DNA from: Methanosphaera sp. BMS
GTDB taxonomy: Archaea; Methanobacteriota; Methanobacteria; Methanobacteriales; Methanobacteriaceae
DNA: 64,000 bases
Assembly (NCBI RefSeq): GCF_003268005.1
Contig: NZ_CP014213.1
Span: forward strand, 1,736,001-1,800,000
Reading direction: 5' to 3'
Shown here piece after piece: positions 9,299 through 18,486 of the stretch. Position 1 is the stretch's first letter, and each line of letters opens with the position of its first letter. The position numbers were made by a program, and so were the translations under genes. Under the pieces are notes generated by a model. That model was not told the DNA's origin, searched no databases, and was given only the letters and a program-made list of their open reading frames with translations.

Positions 9299-10666
9299 AT
9301 GAAAGTAATAGAAAAAGTTGAAGCGATTAAGCAACAAGAATTAACTGCACAAGAAAACTTAGATCAGATGTATAGCGTCATCGAGGAAAAAAATGATGAT
9401 ATAAATGCATTTGTAGAATTAGATTATGAACGAGCACAAAAAGTAGCACAGGATATTGACAACAGAATAAAAAATAACAAAGAAACAGGTAAACTAGCAG
9501 GTTTAGTTATTGGAATCAAATGTAATATAAATGTCGAGGATTTCATTGTATCAGCAGCATCCCCTACACTCAAGGAATACTATGGAAGTTACAATGCCAC
9601 TGTGATAAAAAATATAATTAAAGAAGATGGAGTAATCGTCGGATTAACAAACATGGATGAATTTGCAGCCGGAAGTTCTACAGAAACGTCAATGTATGGA
9701 CCTACAAATAACCCTAATGCTTTAGGACACATCCCTGGTGGTTCAAGTGGAGGTTCAGCAGCAGCTATTGCAGCAGACATGTGTGACATAACACTTGGTT
9801 CTGATACAGGTGGTTCAATTAGAAACCCTGCATCACACTGCGGAGTTATGGGATTTAAACCAACATATGGTATGGTTTCACGTCAAGGATTACTTGACTT
9901 ATCAATGAGTTTAGACCAGATTGGTCCATTTGCAAATGATACAAGCGGTATTGCATTAATGCTTGATGTCATAACAGGTTATGACCCATATGACCCTACA
10001 ACATTTGAAAGGGAAAGTGGAGAATTCTTAGATGACATTGAATGTGAATCATTGGATAATACCACTGTCGGTGTTGTTAAAGAATTTATGGACGTTACGG
10101 ATGAAAAGATTGATTCCCAGATAAACAAATCCATAGACAATCTATCATCACTAGGTGCAGAAATCAAGGAGTTAACCTTTGAGGACATTAACCTTGGTCT
10201 TCCTACATACTACCTTATAAATTACGTGGAATTCTTCTCCGCTACCAGAAAATATGATGGACGTAAATATGGTGAAAGAATTGAAGAAGTATGTGGTCCG
10301 GAGGTTGCACGTAGAATTCAAATCGGTTCATACATAAGCCAAAAAGAATTCAGTGGAAAATATTACAAAAAGGCACTGCAGGCAAGATCCCTCATACGCA
10401 ACGACTTTAACGCACTGCTGAAAGATGTTGATATAATAGCAGGTCCTACAGTTCCAAAATTACCTCACAAGATTGGTGAAAAACTGGAAACAATGGACAT
10501 GTATGCTTATGATGTGTTAACCGTTCTTGCAAACATCACCGGTATTCCTGCAAGCAGTATGAATGCTGGCAGAGTAAATGACATACCTGTAGGTCTACAG
10601 CTACAGGCAAAACCTGAAGAAGATCATAAAATATTAAGTACAATGAGTGCTTTAGAAAAATTATAA
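9299..10666 (+). CDS. gatA: Glutamyl-tRNA(Gln) amidotransferase subunit A
   Basis: 455 residues. The amidase signature is intact: catalytic Lys in GIKCNI near residue 78, the glycine-rich GGSSGGSAAA, and the nucleophile region SDTGGSIRNPA. GatA releases ammonia from glutamine and channels it to GatB, which amidates mischarged Glu-tRNA(Gln) (or Asp-tRNA(Asn)) in the cytoplasm. The start has AGGTGA four bases upstream. gatB and gatC are not in the window. A hairpin shared with the convergent tfrA follows. Confidence 0.93.
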   Translation: MKVIEKVEAIKQQELTAQENLDQMYSVIEEKNDDINAFVELDYERAQKVAQDIDNRIKNNKETGKLAGLVIGIKCNINVEDFIVSAASPTLKEYYGSYNATVIKNIIKEDGVIVGLTNMDEFAAGSSTETSMYGPTNNPNALGHIPGGSSGGSAAAIAADMCDITLGSDTGGSIRNPASHCGVMGFKPTYGMVSRQGLLDLSMSLDQIGPFANDTSGIALMLDVITGYDPYDPTTFERESGEFLDDIECESLDNTTVGVVKEFMDVTDEKIDSQINKSIDNLSSLGAEIKELTFEDINLGLPTYYLINYVEFFSATRKYDGRKYGERIEEVCGPEVARRIQIGSYISQKEFSGKYYKKALQARSLIRNDFNALLKDVDIIAGPTVPKLPHKIGEKLETMDMYAYDVLTVLANITGIPASSMNAGRVNDIPVGLQLQAKPEEDHKILSTMSALEKL

Positions 10667-10703
10667 AACATAGCCACTTTTAGTAAAGAGAAAAAAAAAT
10701 TAG

Positions 10704-10725
10704 ATGTTATTTTTAATAATAACAT
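10704..10725. terminator. Hairpin between convergent gatA and tfrA
   Basis: ATGTTATT and AATAACAT form an eight-base stem with a six-base loop. A T-tract lies to the right for the plus strand (CTTATTTTTT), and an A-run to the left gives a T-tract for the minus strand. It could terminate both convergent genes. Confidence 0.5.
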
Positions 10726-10755
10726 TATAACTTATTTTTTAAAAAAAAAGATTTA

Positions 10756-12420
10756 TTAGAATAAACCCCTTTCAACTGTTTTAACATCTTCATCCTTATT
10801 TAAAACAAAGCTTTTGAGGTATTCTTCATCGTTGAGCTCAGGATAATCACTTCTGAAATGAGCACCCCTACTTTCTTTTCGGAGCAATGCTGATTTTACT
10901 ATTAATCTAGCTAGTTGAAGCATGCTTATTACTTCAAGGGCAATCATCAGTTTAGAGTTGTATTCCTTGAATGATGGTACATCCATATCAAGTGTCTTCT
11001 CTTCCAATTGCTTTAACTGACTTTGAGCTTCAAGCAAACCTTGTTCATCCCTGACAATTGCAACGTATTTCCACATTATATCTTGAATTTCTTCCTTGAT
11101 GTCTTCAGGATTATATTTTCCCTGAGTCCATATATCTTCAATACGTTTAATTTCATCATCCACTTCACTCTGAGATGGAGCAGTCAACTTCAATGTTTGA
11201 ATATTTTCAGAACATTTCAATCCGGCCCGATTACCAAATACCTGCGTATCGGCCAGTGCATTACCGCCCAACCTATTTGCCCCATGTACTCCTGAGGTAA
11301 CTTCCCCTGCAGCATATAGGTTTTCGATGTTTGTTTCACAATCAGGGGTTATCCTTATACCGCCCATGAAATGATGGGCCGTAGGTGCTACTTCCATAGG
11401 TTGATTGACTATATCAACACCCACATCCTTAAACTGTTGAACCATGGTGTGCAGTTTTGTCATTATCTGCTCTTCCGGCAAGTGTTCAACTGACAGATAA
11501 ACTCCACCTAATGGTGTTGCCCTACCTTCTTGGATTTCACTGTATATTGCTCTTGCAACAACATCCCTTGTAGCCAATTCCTGACGTGAATCATAATTTA
11601 TCATGAAACGTTCACCTTCTGAATTGATTAAATGACCGCCTTCTCCCCTTACAGCCTCTGTGATCAATACACCTCTACGAGATTTTGGTGAAAGCATACC
11701 GGTAGGATGGAATTGGACCATTTCCATGTCCATGACATCTGCACCGGCATTATATGCTATCATTACACCATCCCCGGTTTTTTGTGATGCATTTGAAGTA
11801 ACAGGATACAGCCATCCACATCCACCTGCAGCGATTACGGTAGTTTTGGAGTTATATATTACAATAGATGAATCATTTAGATTTAAACCCATTGCTCCGA
11901 CAATTTTCGTATGATTTTCATCAAACAACAATTTGGTAATCATTATTTCATCATGTGTTGTGATGTTTTCACGGATAATCTCTTCCCTTAATCCCAACAT
12001 CATTTCATGACCCGTTTGATCCCCTTTAAAACATGTTCTTCTATATGATTGACCACCAAATGCCCTTTGGTTTAATCGTCCATCATCCTGTCTGTCAAAT
12101 AGTGAACCGTAGTCTTCAAGTTCTATTAAACGTTGAGGGGATTCTGTTACGAGTTTATGCACCAATCTCAAATCATTTAAGAATGCTCCACCTTTTAACG
12201 TGTCCTGGATATGTAACTGTAATGAATCCTCTTCATCAACATAGCCAAACACCGCATTATAACCACCTTCGGCTAGCATTGTACATCCTGATTTAAAGGT
12301 AAGTCCTTTCGATACAATTATGACATTTGCATCGTTTTTACTAGCCACAATTCCACATTTACAACCGGCCCCTCCAGAACCGATTATTAATACATCACAT
12401 TCATATCTTTTAATATCCAT
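10756..12420 (-). CDS. tfrA: Thiol:fumarate reductase subunit A
   Basis: 554 residues from the ATG at 12420, preceded by AGAGGTGTGATT; a GTG at 12426 is the alternative. The FAD-binding N-terminus is VLIIGSGGAGCKCGI. The covalent-FAD/active-site region of succinate dehydrogenase/fumarate reductase flavoproteins follows (AEGGYNA, QFHPTG, LITEAVRGEGG, HHFMGGI, GANRLGGNAL). In methanogens TfrA pairs with TfrB to reduce fumarate with coenzymes M and B, feeding biosynthesis. TfrB is not in the window. It is the last gene of a hisG-FAH-tfrA run with 12- and 18-base gaps. Confidence 0.87.
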   Translation of the reverse strand: MDIKRYECDVLIIGSGGAGCKCGIVASKNDANVIIVSKGLTFKSGCTMLAEGGYNAVFGYVDEEDSLQLHIQDTLKGGAFLNDLRLVHKLVTESPQRLIELEDYGSLFDRQDDGRLNQRAFGGQSYRRTCFKGDQTGHEMMLGLREEIIRENITTHDEIMITKLLFDENHTKIVGAMGLNLNDSSIVIYNSKTTVIAAGGCGWLYPVTSNASQKTGDGVMIAYNAGADVMDMEMVQFHPTGMLSPKSRRGVLITEAVRGEGGHLINSEGERFMINYDSRQELATRDVVARAIYSEIQEGRATPLGGVYLSVEHLPEEQIMTKLHTMVQQFKDVGVDIVNQPMEVAPTAHHFMGGIRITPDCETNIENLYAAGEVTSGVHGANRLGGNALADTQVFGNRAGLKCSENIQTLKLTAPSQSEVDDEIKRIEDIWTQGKYNPEDIKEEIQDIMWKYVAIVRDEQGLLEAQSQLKQLEEKTLDMDVPSFKEYNSKLMIALEVISMLQLARLIVKSALLRKESRGAHFRSDYPELNDEEYLKSFVLNKDEDVKTVERGLF

Positions 12421-12432
12421 AATCACACCTCT

Positions 12433-13209
12433 TTATTTAACTGTATTTTCCAATGTACCTATACCTTCAATAGTGATACTGACTGTATCGTTTTTATGTA
12501 ACTGACCAACACCGGGAGGAGTACCTGTCGCAATAACATCACCCTTATTTAATGTCATAATTGACGATACGTATTCAATTAATTCCATTGGTGAAAATAT
12601 CATATTGGACGTACTTGAATTTTGTCTTACTTTTCCGTTTACTTCCAACTTAATATCCAAATTAGATGCATCCATATCAGTTACAAGACACGGCCCAATT
12701 GGACAGAATGTGTCAAAATTCTTTGCCCTTGTCCATTGTCCATCTTTTTGTTGTAAATCCCTCGCCGTAACATCATTGACGATAGAGTAAGCGAATTTAA
12801 CGTTTTCGTTAAATTCATCGTATTTCACATCCTCTAAGAGGACAATCGCCAGTTCTGCCTCATAATCAACTTGCTGTGATATTTTTGGATATATGATTTC
12901 ATCATGATGTGCTATCATGGACGTGGATGATTTCATAAACAGCAATGGCTCATCAGGTAATTTCATCTTCAGTTCACTGGCATGATCCTTATAATTCAAA
13001 CCCACACAAATTATCTTAGAGGGAATTGTAGGTGTCAAAAATTTCACATTATCCATATCTTCCACATATAACTCCTTTAAATAATTATTCTGACAATATT
13101 CATCATATGCCTCATAAATACTGGAATAATCAATTTTTACTATTGAATCATCCCTTATTATCCCTATAGATTCAGTATCATTTGAATCTTTATATCGAAC
13201 GAATCTCAT
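12433..13209 (-). CDS. Fumarylacetoacetate-hydrolase family protein
   Basis: 258 residues with the C-terminal FAH fold. Signature pieces are ICVGLNYKDHASE, the metal-binding DYEAELAIVL (Glu-x-Glu), the following VNDVTARDLQ, and ATGTPPGVG near the end. FAH family members act as hydrolases, decarboxylases or tautomerases of keto-acids such as oxaloacetate. Sitting between hisG and tfrA, an oxaloacetate or fumarate-side role is conceivable, but the substrate is not readable from the sequence. Confidence 0.85.
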   Translation of the reverse strand: MRFVRYKDSNDTESIGIIRDDSIVKIDYSSIYEAYDEYCQNNYLKELYVEDMDNVKFLTPTIPSKIICVGLNYKDHASELKMKLPDEPLLFMKSSTSMIAHHDEIIYPKISQQVDYEAELAIVLLEDVKYDEFNENVKFAYSIVNDVTARDLQQKDGQWTRAKNFDTFCPIGPCLVTDMDASNLDIKLEVNGKVRQNSSTSNMIFSPMELIEYVSSIMTLNKGDVIATGTPPGVGQLHKNDTVSITIEGIGTLENTVK

Positions 13210-13227
13210 GTTAATCGTTATATATCC

Positions 13228-14097
13228 TTAATAATCCTGCAATATTCTTTCAATAGGCACTACAAGTATATCCTTGGCACCAAGTTTTCTTAATTTGTTC
13301 AAAGTGATGAATACGTCCCTTTCTGAAATAACTGAGTTTACCGCTACCAACTCATCATCGCCATATATTTCAGATATCGTCGGTCCTCCCATACCTGGTA
13401 TGGCTGCCTTGATTTCTTCAAGTTTATCCTTTTCAACGTTTATCATCAGAAGTTTTTTACCTTCAGCATGCAATACCCCTGATATTCCCAGTTTAATCTC
13501 ATTTATTTTAGTGGTCTTTTCTTTAAAGCTATCCTTATTGGCTATTAATACAATTGAACTTTCAAAAATCGTGTCAATTTCCCTTAAATGGTTGGTTTTA
13601 AGTGTAGTACCCGTACTTGTTAAATCCGATATTACATCTGCCACTCCTATTAATGGTGCTACCTCTGTAGCTCCAGTCAATGCCAATATCTTAACGTCAA
13701 TACCCTTTTGTTTAAAGTACTGTGAAGTCAAAAATGGAAACTCCGTTGCCACCGTTTTGATATTTTTCAAGTCTTCAACACTTTGTATATCAGAATCTTC
13801 CGGTGCTGCAATAACCAGGCGGGTTTTACCAAAACCAAGATCATATAAAATTTCAACATCAGCATCTCTTTCTGCAATCAAATCTTTACCTGTAATACCC
13901 ATATCGGCAGCTCCGTCTGCAACATAATCAGGAATATCTGCCGCCCTTGTAAACATCACATCTATATCCGAATCAAATGTCTTGGAAAATAATTTACGAT
14001 TTGAATTATCAACCAAACCGATTCCCGCTTTTTCTAGCAAATTTACTGATGGTTCACTAATACGTCCCTTTGATGGAATAGCTATACGAATCTGCAT
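13228..14097 (-). CDS. hisG: ATP phosphoribosyltransferase, long form
   Basis: 289 residues, matching the long HisG form with a C-terminal ACT-like regulatory domain (from about residue 215), so HisZ is not required. Visible marks are IRIAIPSKGR at the start, GITGKDLI, and the PRPP-binding loop DLTSTGTTLK. It catalyses the first, feedback-inhibited step of histidine synthesis. A GGAGG ribosome-binding site precedes the ATG. It heads a three-gene operon. hisB lies alone 18 kb away, so histidine genes are scattered. Confidence 0.94.
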   Translation of the reverse strand: MQIRIAIPSKGRISEPSVNLLEKAGIGLVDNSNRKLFSKTFDSDIDVMFTRAADIPDYVADGAADMGITGKDLIAERDADVEILYDLGFGKTRLVIAAPEDSDIQSVEDLKNIKTVATEFPFLTSQYFKQKGIDVKILALTGATEVAPLIGVADVISDLTSTGTTLKTNHLREIDTIFESSIVLIANKDSFKEKTTKINEIKLGISGVLHAEGKKLLMINVEKDKLEEIKAAIPGMGGPTISEIYGDDELVAVNSVISERDVFITLNKLRKLGAKDILVVPIERILQDY

Positions 14098-14337
14098 TAT
14101 AATATCCTCCCTACTCTTTTAATAAAAATTGTTAACTTAATATTTTTTTTTGTTTTTATATTTATTCATATTATTTTAAAGATAATAATTATTTATATGT
14201 TTCTTTACATATTTTTCTTTTTCGTAATATGAGAATATTTTAATGTGAAAATACAAAAACAGATAAGAATTTTAAAACAGATATAATAGTATAAAGAACA
14301 TTTTTAGCATATATATAAAAAATAATAAGGTAAAAAC

Positions 14338-14736
14338 ATGTTAAAATTTAAAGGAAAAATAACATCAGGATTGAATAGAGCCAGTGAATTTATGAAAAAG
14401 GAGATATACACCGGACAATATCAGGACAAATTGGGTTATGCCCCATATTTTGGAACATTGAATATAACATTGGATGATGACATCCATTTGGATGTTAATG
14501 GCAAACTTAAAGAAGATTTGAAAATTATTCATGGAAACTCCGAGTATGGTGATGTGTTCTTTTTAAATGCGAAAATAACGAATCCTAAAAATAACATCAG
14601 CAAAAAAGGAGACATACTGTTTCCTACAAAGACTGTATATACCTTTAATACCCTGGAATTTGTTGCTGATGAAAAGCTACGTGAATGTTTAGATGTTAAG
14701 GATAATGATTGTGTTATCATAGAGTTAATTTTGTAG
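14338..14736 (+). CDS. ribK: CTP-dependent riboflavin kinase
   Basis: 132 residues, the single-domain archaeal RibK (DUF120) size. Typical pieces are FKGKITSGLNRASEFM, the glycine-rich loop near YAPYFGTLNI, and the C-terminal LEFVADEKLRE. It converts riboflavin to FMN using CTP. Transcribed alone with an AAGGT ribosome-binding site. Confidence 0.9.
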   Translation: MLKFKGKITSGLNRASEFMKKEIYTGQYQDKLGYAPYFGTLNITLDDDIHLDVNGKLKEDLKIIHGNSEYGDVFFLNAKITNPKNNISKKGDILFPTKTVYTFNTLEFVADEKLRECLDVKDNDCVIIELIL

Positions 14737-14872
14737 TCATGAAAGAATAGTTTAGATTTTTACAAAAAATATTAAGTATAATAAAATTGAAATATTATAG
14801 TATATTAAAAATATTTACGGAAAAAAAATAATTGCATAATTAATTACAGTATATTTCAGGAAGCAAGATATT

Positions 14873-15316
14873 ATGGTAACAGACTACAAACTGGTTAGCG
14901 AGGCAAAAGTGGACAAATCAATGATTCGGAAAATAGGAGAATACGAATTCATTAAGATTATCCCTGGCGAAAAAAATGTCCAAGTAAGTAAAATAACACA
15001 AACAAAGATTACAGAACCTATCGTCCAAGAAGATGAGATAATCATTAAAGCATATCCCCAGGAAGTAAAATTATTTAAAAACGAAAATAAAGACGTTAAA
15101 TATGAAACCCGATGGTTATCCATGGACAATAAACGGTTTGATATTCCATTAGCAGATATTAAAACCATTCATTCATTATTACAAGCTAAAAATATCATGG
15201 ACGGCAATATATTACATTTATCCAATGTATTGAGTTTAGTCATTAAACAAAATACGCTTAAGGAAGAAATAAATAAGATAAAACATGAATATAATGCTGA
15301 AGAAGAAAAAATTTAA
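14873..15316 (+). CDS. Unrecognised 147-residue protein
   Basis: A soluble protein without signal peptide or membrane segment. The first 115 residues look like a beta-rich domain (alternating strands VSKITQTKITEPIV and EIIIKAYPQEVKLF). The last 35 residues form an acidic/basic helix. AGGAAG precedes the ATG. I do not recognise the family. It lies behind ribK with a 136-base gap and is followed by a bidirectional hairpin terminator, so it is probably a separate transcript. Confidence 0.6.
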   Translation: MVTDYKLVSEAKVDKSMIRKIGEYEFIKIIPGEKNVQVSKITQTKITEPIVQEDEIIIKAYPQEVKLFKNENKDVKYETRWLSMDNKRFDIPLADIKTIHSLLQAKNIMDGNILHLSNVLSLVIKQNTLKEEINKIKHEYNAEEEKI

Positions 15317-15336
15317 ATTATGCAAAAAATAATAAT

Positions 15337-15364
15337 AAAAAAAAGATTTGAAATATCTTTTTTT
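15337..15364. terminator. Bidirectional hairpin terminator
   Basis: An A-run ending in GAT pairs with ATC and a T-run across the loop TTGAAAT, giving a ten-base stem. It lies between the convergent genes ending at 15316 and 15438 and offers a T-tract to each strand. Confidence 0.6.
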
Positions 15365-15437
15365 AAACCCTTTTTTTATAGAAAAAATTTCATTTACTAC
15401 TGATTCCCTTATTTACCAAACACCCAAATAGTTAAGA

Positions 15438-16940
15438 TTACTCTTTATACAATTTACATATTTCTTCATGAGTCAAATATCCTCTGAACTCAGGTTTTTT
15501 AGCCAGTTCATATATTTTCATCACATCAATGTCCTTATTGACAACGTCCATCGCTGCCTGAGTAAATGTTTCCAGTTGCAGGTAATCCTCAGGAACCCTT
15601 CCCTTATTTTCAACCTTGGCCTTTGTAATGCTCCAAATATTCTCACGGCTGACATTGGACTTGTTGGATAAAAATTCACTTACATGATTTACTATTTTCT
15701 CATCATAAGTCCTGTTTAATATTATAGCACTGGTATCCACGTCCAACTTATCCAATAAGTCTATGTGTGCCTTAATGTCTATTGCGGCCGTTTCAATACC
15801 ACCCTTACTTACACTTGATACCATGATTACCGGAATATTACCTGCACGTGCTATTTCAACTGTGGAGTATGGTGTTTTCTCATTTAACAAACCTGTTGCC
15901 GCACTCATAACACCCTCTACCAATACAAGATCATATCCTTTATTCTTAACCTGTTCAAGCACATCCTCCAAAGGCGTCCATCCTATGTTACTTATTTGTA
16001 TTGAAGCATAATCCTCCAATTTTTCCTTGTTGACATATAATGATGGAGACAAATCCCTGATATCAGGTCCTACCTTAATGACATACGTATGTATTCCACG
16101 TTGTCTTAAGGCACCTACGATACCGCTTGCCAAAAATGTTTTACCTGACTCAGAACCCGTACCCATCAACATTATCATAGGAGGTACTTCGGGTTTTTTT
16201 CTATTAAATACACAGATCTCATTAGTGCCAACGGCCAATTCATGGAATACCCTGTCATGAAGCTTCTTATTTCTTTCCTGTATATCCTCATATTCATCTA
16301 CAGCATCAATATACTCGAGGATATTATTTACCACCTGCGGATTATTATCCAAGAGACAATGAACGGTAGTACCAAGGATATTACCTTTCTTATTGGATAC
16401 ACCTGATAAAACCCTTTCCGGCTTATATTTATAATTTGATCGTTCTATGTTGGAATAAATTACGTTCTTATCTTTGGATTCTATTTGTCCATAAGTGTGA
16501 CAGTGAAAACCATTGACTGTTGTATCCTTTAAATTCTTTGTAAATAATGTGGAATCATCAACAATTTCCGCATTTATCCTGTTGGTATTTATCAATGGTT
16601 TAAATGAAACATCCAATAAATTCAATCCTTTTCTAATAATAGGCACCGGAGAGTTACGTCCAACATCAGTTTGTCTGCCCAGTATCTGAAAACCAGCACA
16701 CATTCCAAATATAAATCCATCATTATCATTTATGAGATTTATTTCCTCTTCTAACTCAGGAGTTATCGTCTCTGATTCTACCAGTGTTCCCCCGGGAATA
16801 ATCAGTCCATCCAATTCTTCATGTGCCTTATTACCATTTTCTATTGTTCCGTCAGATTTAACTATATCGGTTGGTAAATGTCCGAAATGTTCATATAATG
16901 GTAAAGCACCTTTTACTTCAAGTAATCCTATTTTTTTCAT
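15438..16940 (-). CDS. CobQ-like protein with amidotransferase and ATPase domains swapped
   Basis: 500 residues. Residues 1-210 form a class I glutamine amidotransferase domain of CobB/CobQ type, with nucleophile Cys in FGMCAGFQILG and a distal His in GTTVHCLL. Residues 250-500 form a P-loop dethiobiotin-synthetase-like domain with GTGSESGKTFLASG, then VEGVMSA. Cobyric and cobyrinic acid synthases have the opposite order (ATPase first). The domain content implies ATP- and glutamine-dependent amidation of a carboxylate, perhaps on a tetrapyrrole or other cofactor, but I cannot name the substrate. Single gene, GTGAT before the ATG. A true CbiA/CfbB-type enzyme occurs separately at 34.2-35.5 kb. 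Confidence 0.7.
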   Translation of the reverse strand: MKKIGLLEVKGALPLYEHFGHLPTDIVKSDGTIENGNKAHEELDGLIIPGGTLVESETITPELEEEINLINDNDGFIFGMCAGFQILGRQTDVGRNSPVPIIRKGLNLLDVSFKPLINTNRINAEIVDDSTLFTKNLKDTTVNGFHCHTYGQIESKDKNVIYSNIERSNYKYKPERVLSGVSNKKGNILGTTVHCLLDNNPQVVNNILEYIDAVDEYEDIQERNKKLHDRVFHELAVGTNEICVFNRKKPEVPPMIMLMGTGSESGKTFLASGIVGALRQRGIHTYVIKVGPDIRDLSPSLYVNKEKLEDYASIQISNIGWTPLEDVLEQVKNKGYDLVLVEGVMSAATGLLNEKTPYSTVEIARAGNIPVIMVSSVSKGGIETAAIDIKAHIDLLDKLDVDTSAIILNRTYDEKIVNHVSEFLSNKSNVSRENIWSITKAKVENKGRVPEDYLQLETFTQAAMDVVNKDIDVMKIYELAKKPEFRGYLTHEEICKLYKE

Positions 16941-17084
16941 TAATAATCACGGCTATCAATTTTTTCGTATATGTAAAATTCATTCATTATTATAAAATAT
17001 GTATAATATACTTAAAAAGAATTACTTTTATCAGCAGATAAAAATCAGAATCAGTTTAAAAAATATTAAAAAAAGTAGAAATAA

Positions 17085-17156
17085 TGCCCTGACGGGGATT
17101 TGAACCCCGGTAAAGGGATCCGCAGTCCCTCGTGATATCCGCTACACTACCAAGGC
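17085..17156 (-). tRNA. tRNA-Arg (GCG anticodon)
   Basis: The minus strand folds as a full cloverleaf: acceptor stem GCCTTGG with CAGGGC end and discriminator A, D arm with AGTGTAGCGG, anticodon stem AGGGA/TCCCT with loop CTGCGGA (anticodon GCG), and T arm CGGGG-TTCAAAT-CCCCG. CCA is not encoded. It reads CGC/CGU codons. Confidence 0.95.
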
Positions 17157-17301
17157 ATAAAAAAATTATGCAATATTACAATTACAATATACTATTTGTC
17201 ATTGGCATTTATTAAATTTTTCGTTTATTTTGGAAAATATAAAAAATCAAAAAATATATTTTGTTGGGAGAGAGTTTGGAAAAAAGATAAAAAAGATTAA
17301 A

Positions 17302-18486
17302 CTAATCTCGTTTAATCAATTTTTTAATCTGTATCGATACCTTTAACTTTTTGGAAAGATAATCCTTGGGATAATTATTTAAAAAATAATGGATATGTGT
17401 TTGTGAGCTTCTATCAAATATTTCCGTACTTAAACGTTTATCATTTAATAAAATGTCACATTGAGCATCCAATGGCATGATTCTTAAAGCCGGTATGTCA
17501 ATCCATAAATGTAAGGTTCCAGGTTTAATCAGTTCCAACTTATTGATTTTGACATTGGATGCAAGTAATGAAAATGTTCCATCATCTTTAACTATGCCCT
17601 TTATTGGATTTGCAATGAAACGTTCCGTTCTTAATTCAATAACATCATCAGGATCAAAGTATTCAATAAGATCACTGTCAAAATAATAATGATCCCAGTA
17701 AAATATTATTTCATGATAATAGGCTGCAAATACATGTATCATTTTATCTGTTGTGGAATCCCTTAATATTATAGCTTTTTTATCGCTAATGCTGTTGTTG
17801 TTTTTGTAATAGATACTTTCTCTTGAACCCATCTTATTAAATTCAGGAGGCAGTTCTTTTTCAATTAATTTAGTAGAATCCATAGGTACGTATCTTTGTT
17901 TTACTGATGCATAATACTTCTTGAATACGGGATGATCTCTGCCGTACTGCCAATTTACCGGAAAGAGCAAATCACCAAAACTTTCATATTCTTCAATGGA
18001 AAGTCGAGCATTTAACTCATTTTGATACTCATCTACGGTTATTTTTGGATGCAATTTATTTAAGATGTATGAAACGATTTTTACTGCCGACTTTTCGGAT
18101 ACATGTGTATCATCATACTGATAATCCTCAGCATCAAGAATATCTATAAAATCAGTTATACTATCACTTATTTCATCAACACATCTGACCGGGTCTGGCG
18201 TGTCAAAAGGAAGAAGATTTCTTAAGATGATACTTTTATCGGGCACTACAAAGAATTCATAATTGATATTTTTTTTATTCAAATAGCTCTTTTTAGATAA
18301 TAGCATCTTTTTGAACAATCTTCCATCAAATGTATTGCCAGTATAATTTCTGTCGTAATGCTGCCTGATTTCATTTGATGCATCATTAACCAAGAAGATG
18401 CAGTCATCCTTTCCTATCATCGAACGTTTGAATTCTTTGAAATATCTTTCAAAATCAATATCATTTATCGTATCTTCAGATTCCAT
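17302..18486 (-). CDS. AlgJ/AlgX-like SGNH-fold protein
   Basis: 394 residues, no clear signal peptide. The order of motifs fits the AlgJ/AlgX acetyltransferase-like SGNH family: an opening IFLVND block, VVPDKS near residue 100, the catalytic-type DTHVSEKSA (Asp-Thr-His) near 147, and later RDSTTDKM followed by YFDPDDVIELRTERFI. In bacteria these enzymes O-acetylate polysaccharides at the envelope. A GGAGGTAATTATC ribosome-binding site precedes the ATG, which overlaps the adhesin stop by 11 bases, so the two are translationally coupled. The serine motif (RDST rather than GDSF) differs, so activity is uncertain. Likely modifies surface glycans or the adhesin. Confidence 0.6.
   Translation of the reverse strand: MESEDTINDIDFERYFKEFKRSMIGKDDCIFLVNDASNEIRQHYDRNYTGNTFDGRLFKKMLLSKKSYLNKKNINYEFFVVPDKSIILRNLLPFDTPDPVRCVDEISDSITDFIDILDAEDYQYDDTHVSEKSAVKIVSYILNKLHPKITVDEYQNELNARLSIEEYESFGDLLFPVNWQYGRDHPVFKKYYASVKQRYVPMDSTKLIEKELPPEFNKMGSRESIYYKNNNSISDKKAIILRDSTTDKMIHVFAAYYHEIIFYWDHYYFDSDLIEYFDPDDVIELRTERFIANPIKGIVKDDGTFSLLASNVKINKLELIKPGTLHLWIDIPALRIMPLDAQCDILLNDKRLSTEIFDRSSQTHIHYFLNNYPKDYLSKKLKVSIQIKKLIKRD

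Noticed and set aside
13274-13927. 217-codon frame opposite hisG
   Set aside because: Composition typical of an antisense shadow; hisG is fully supported.
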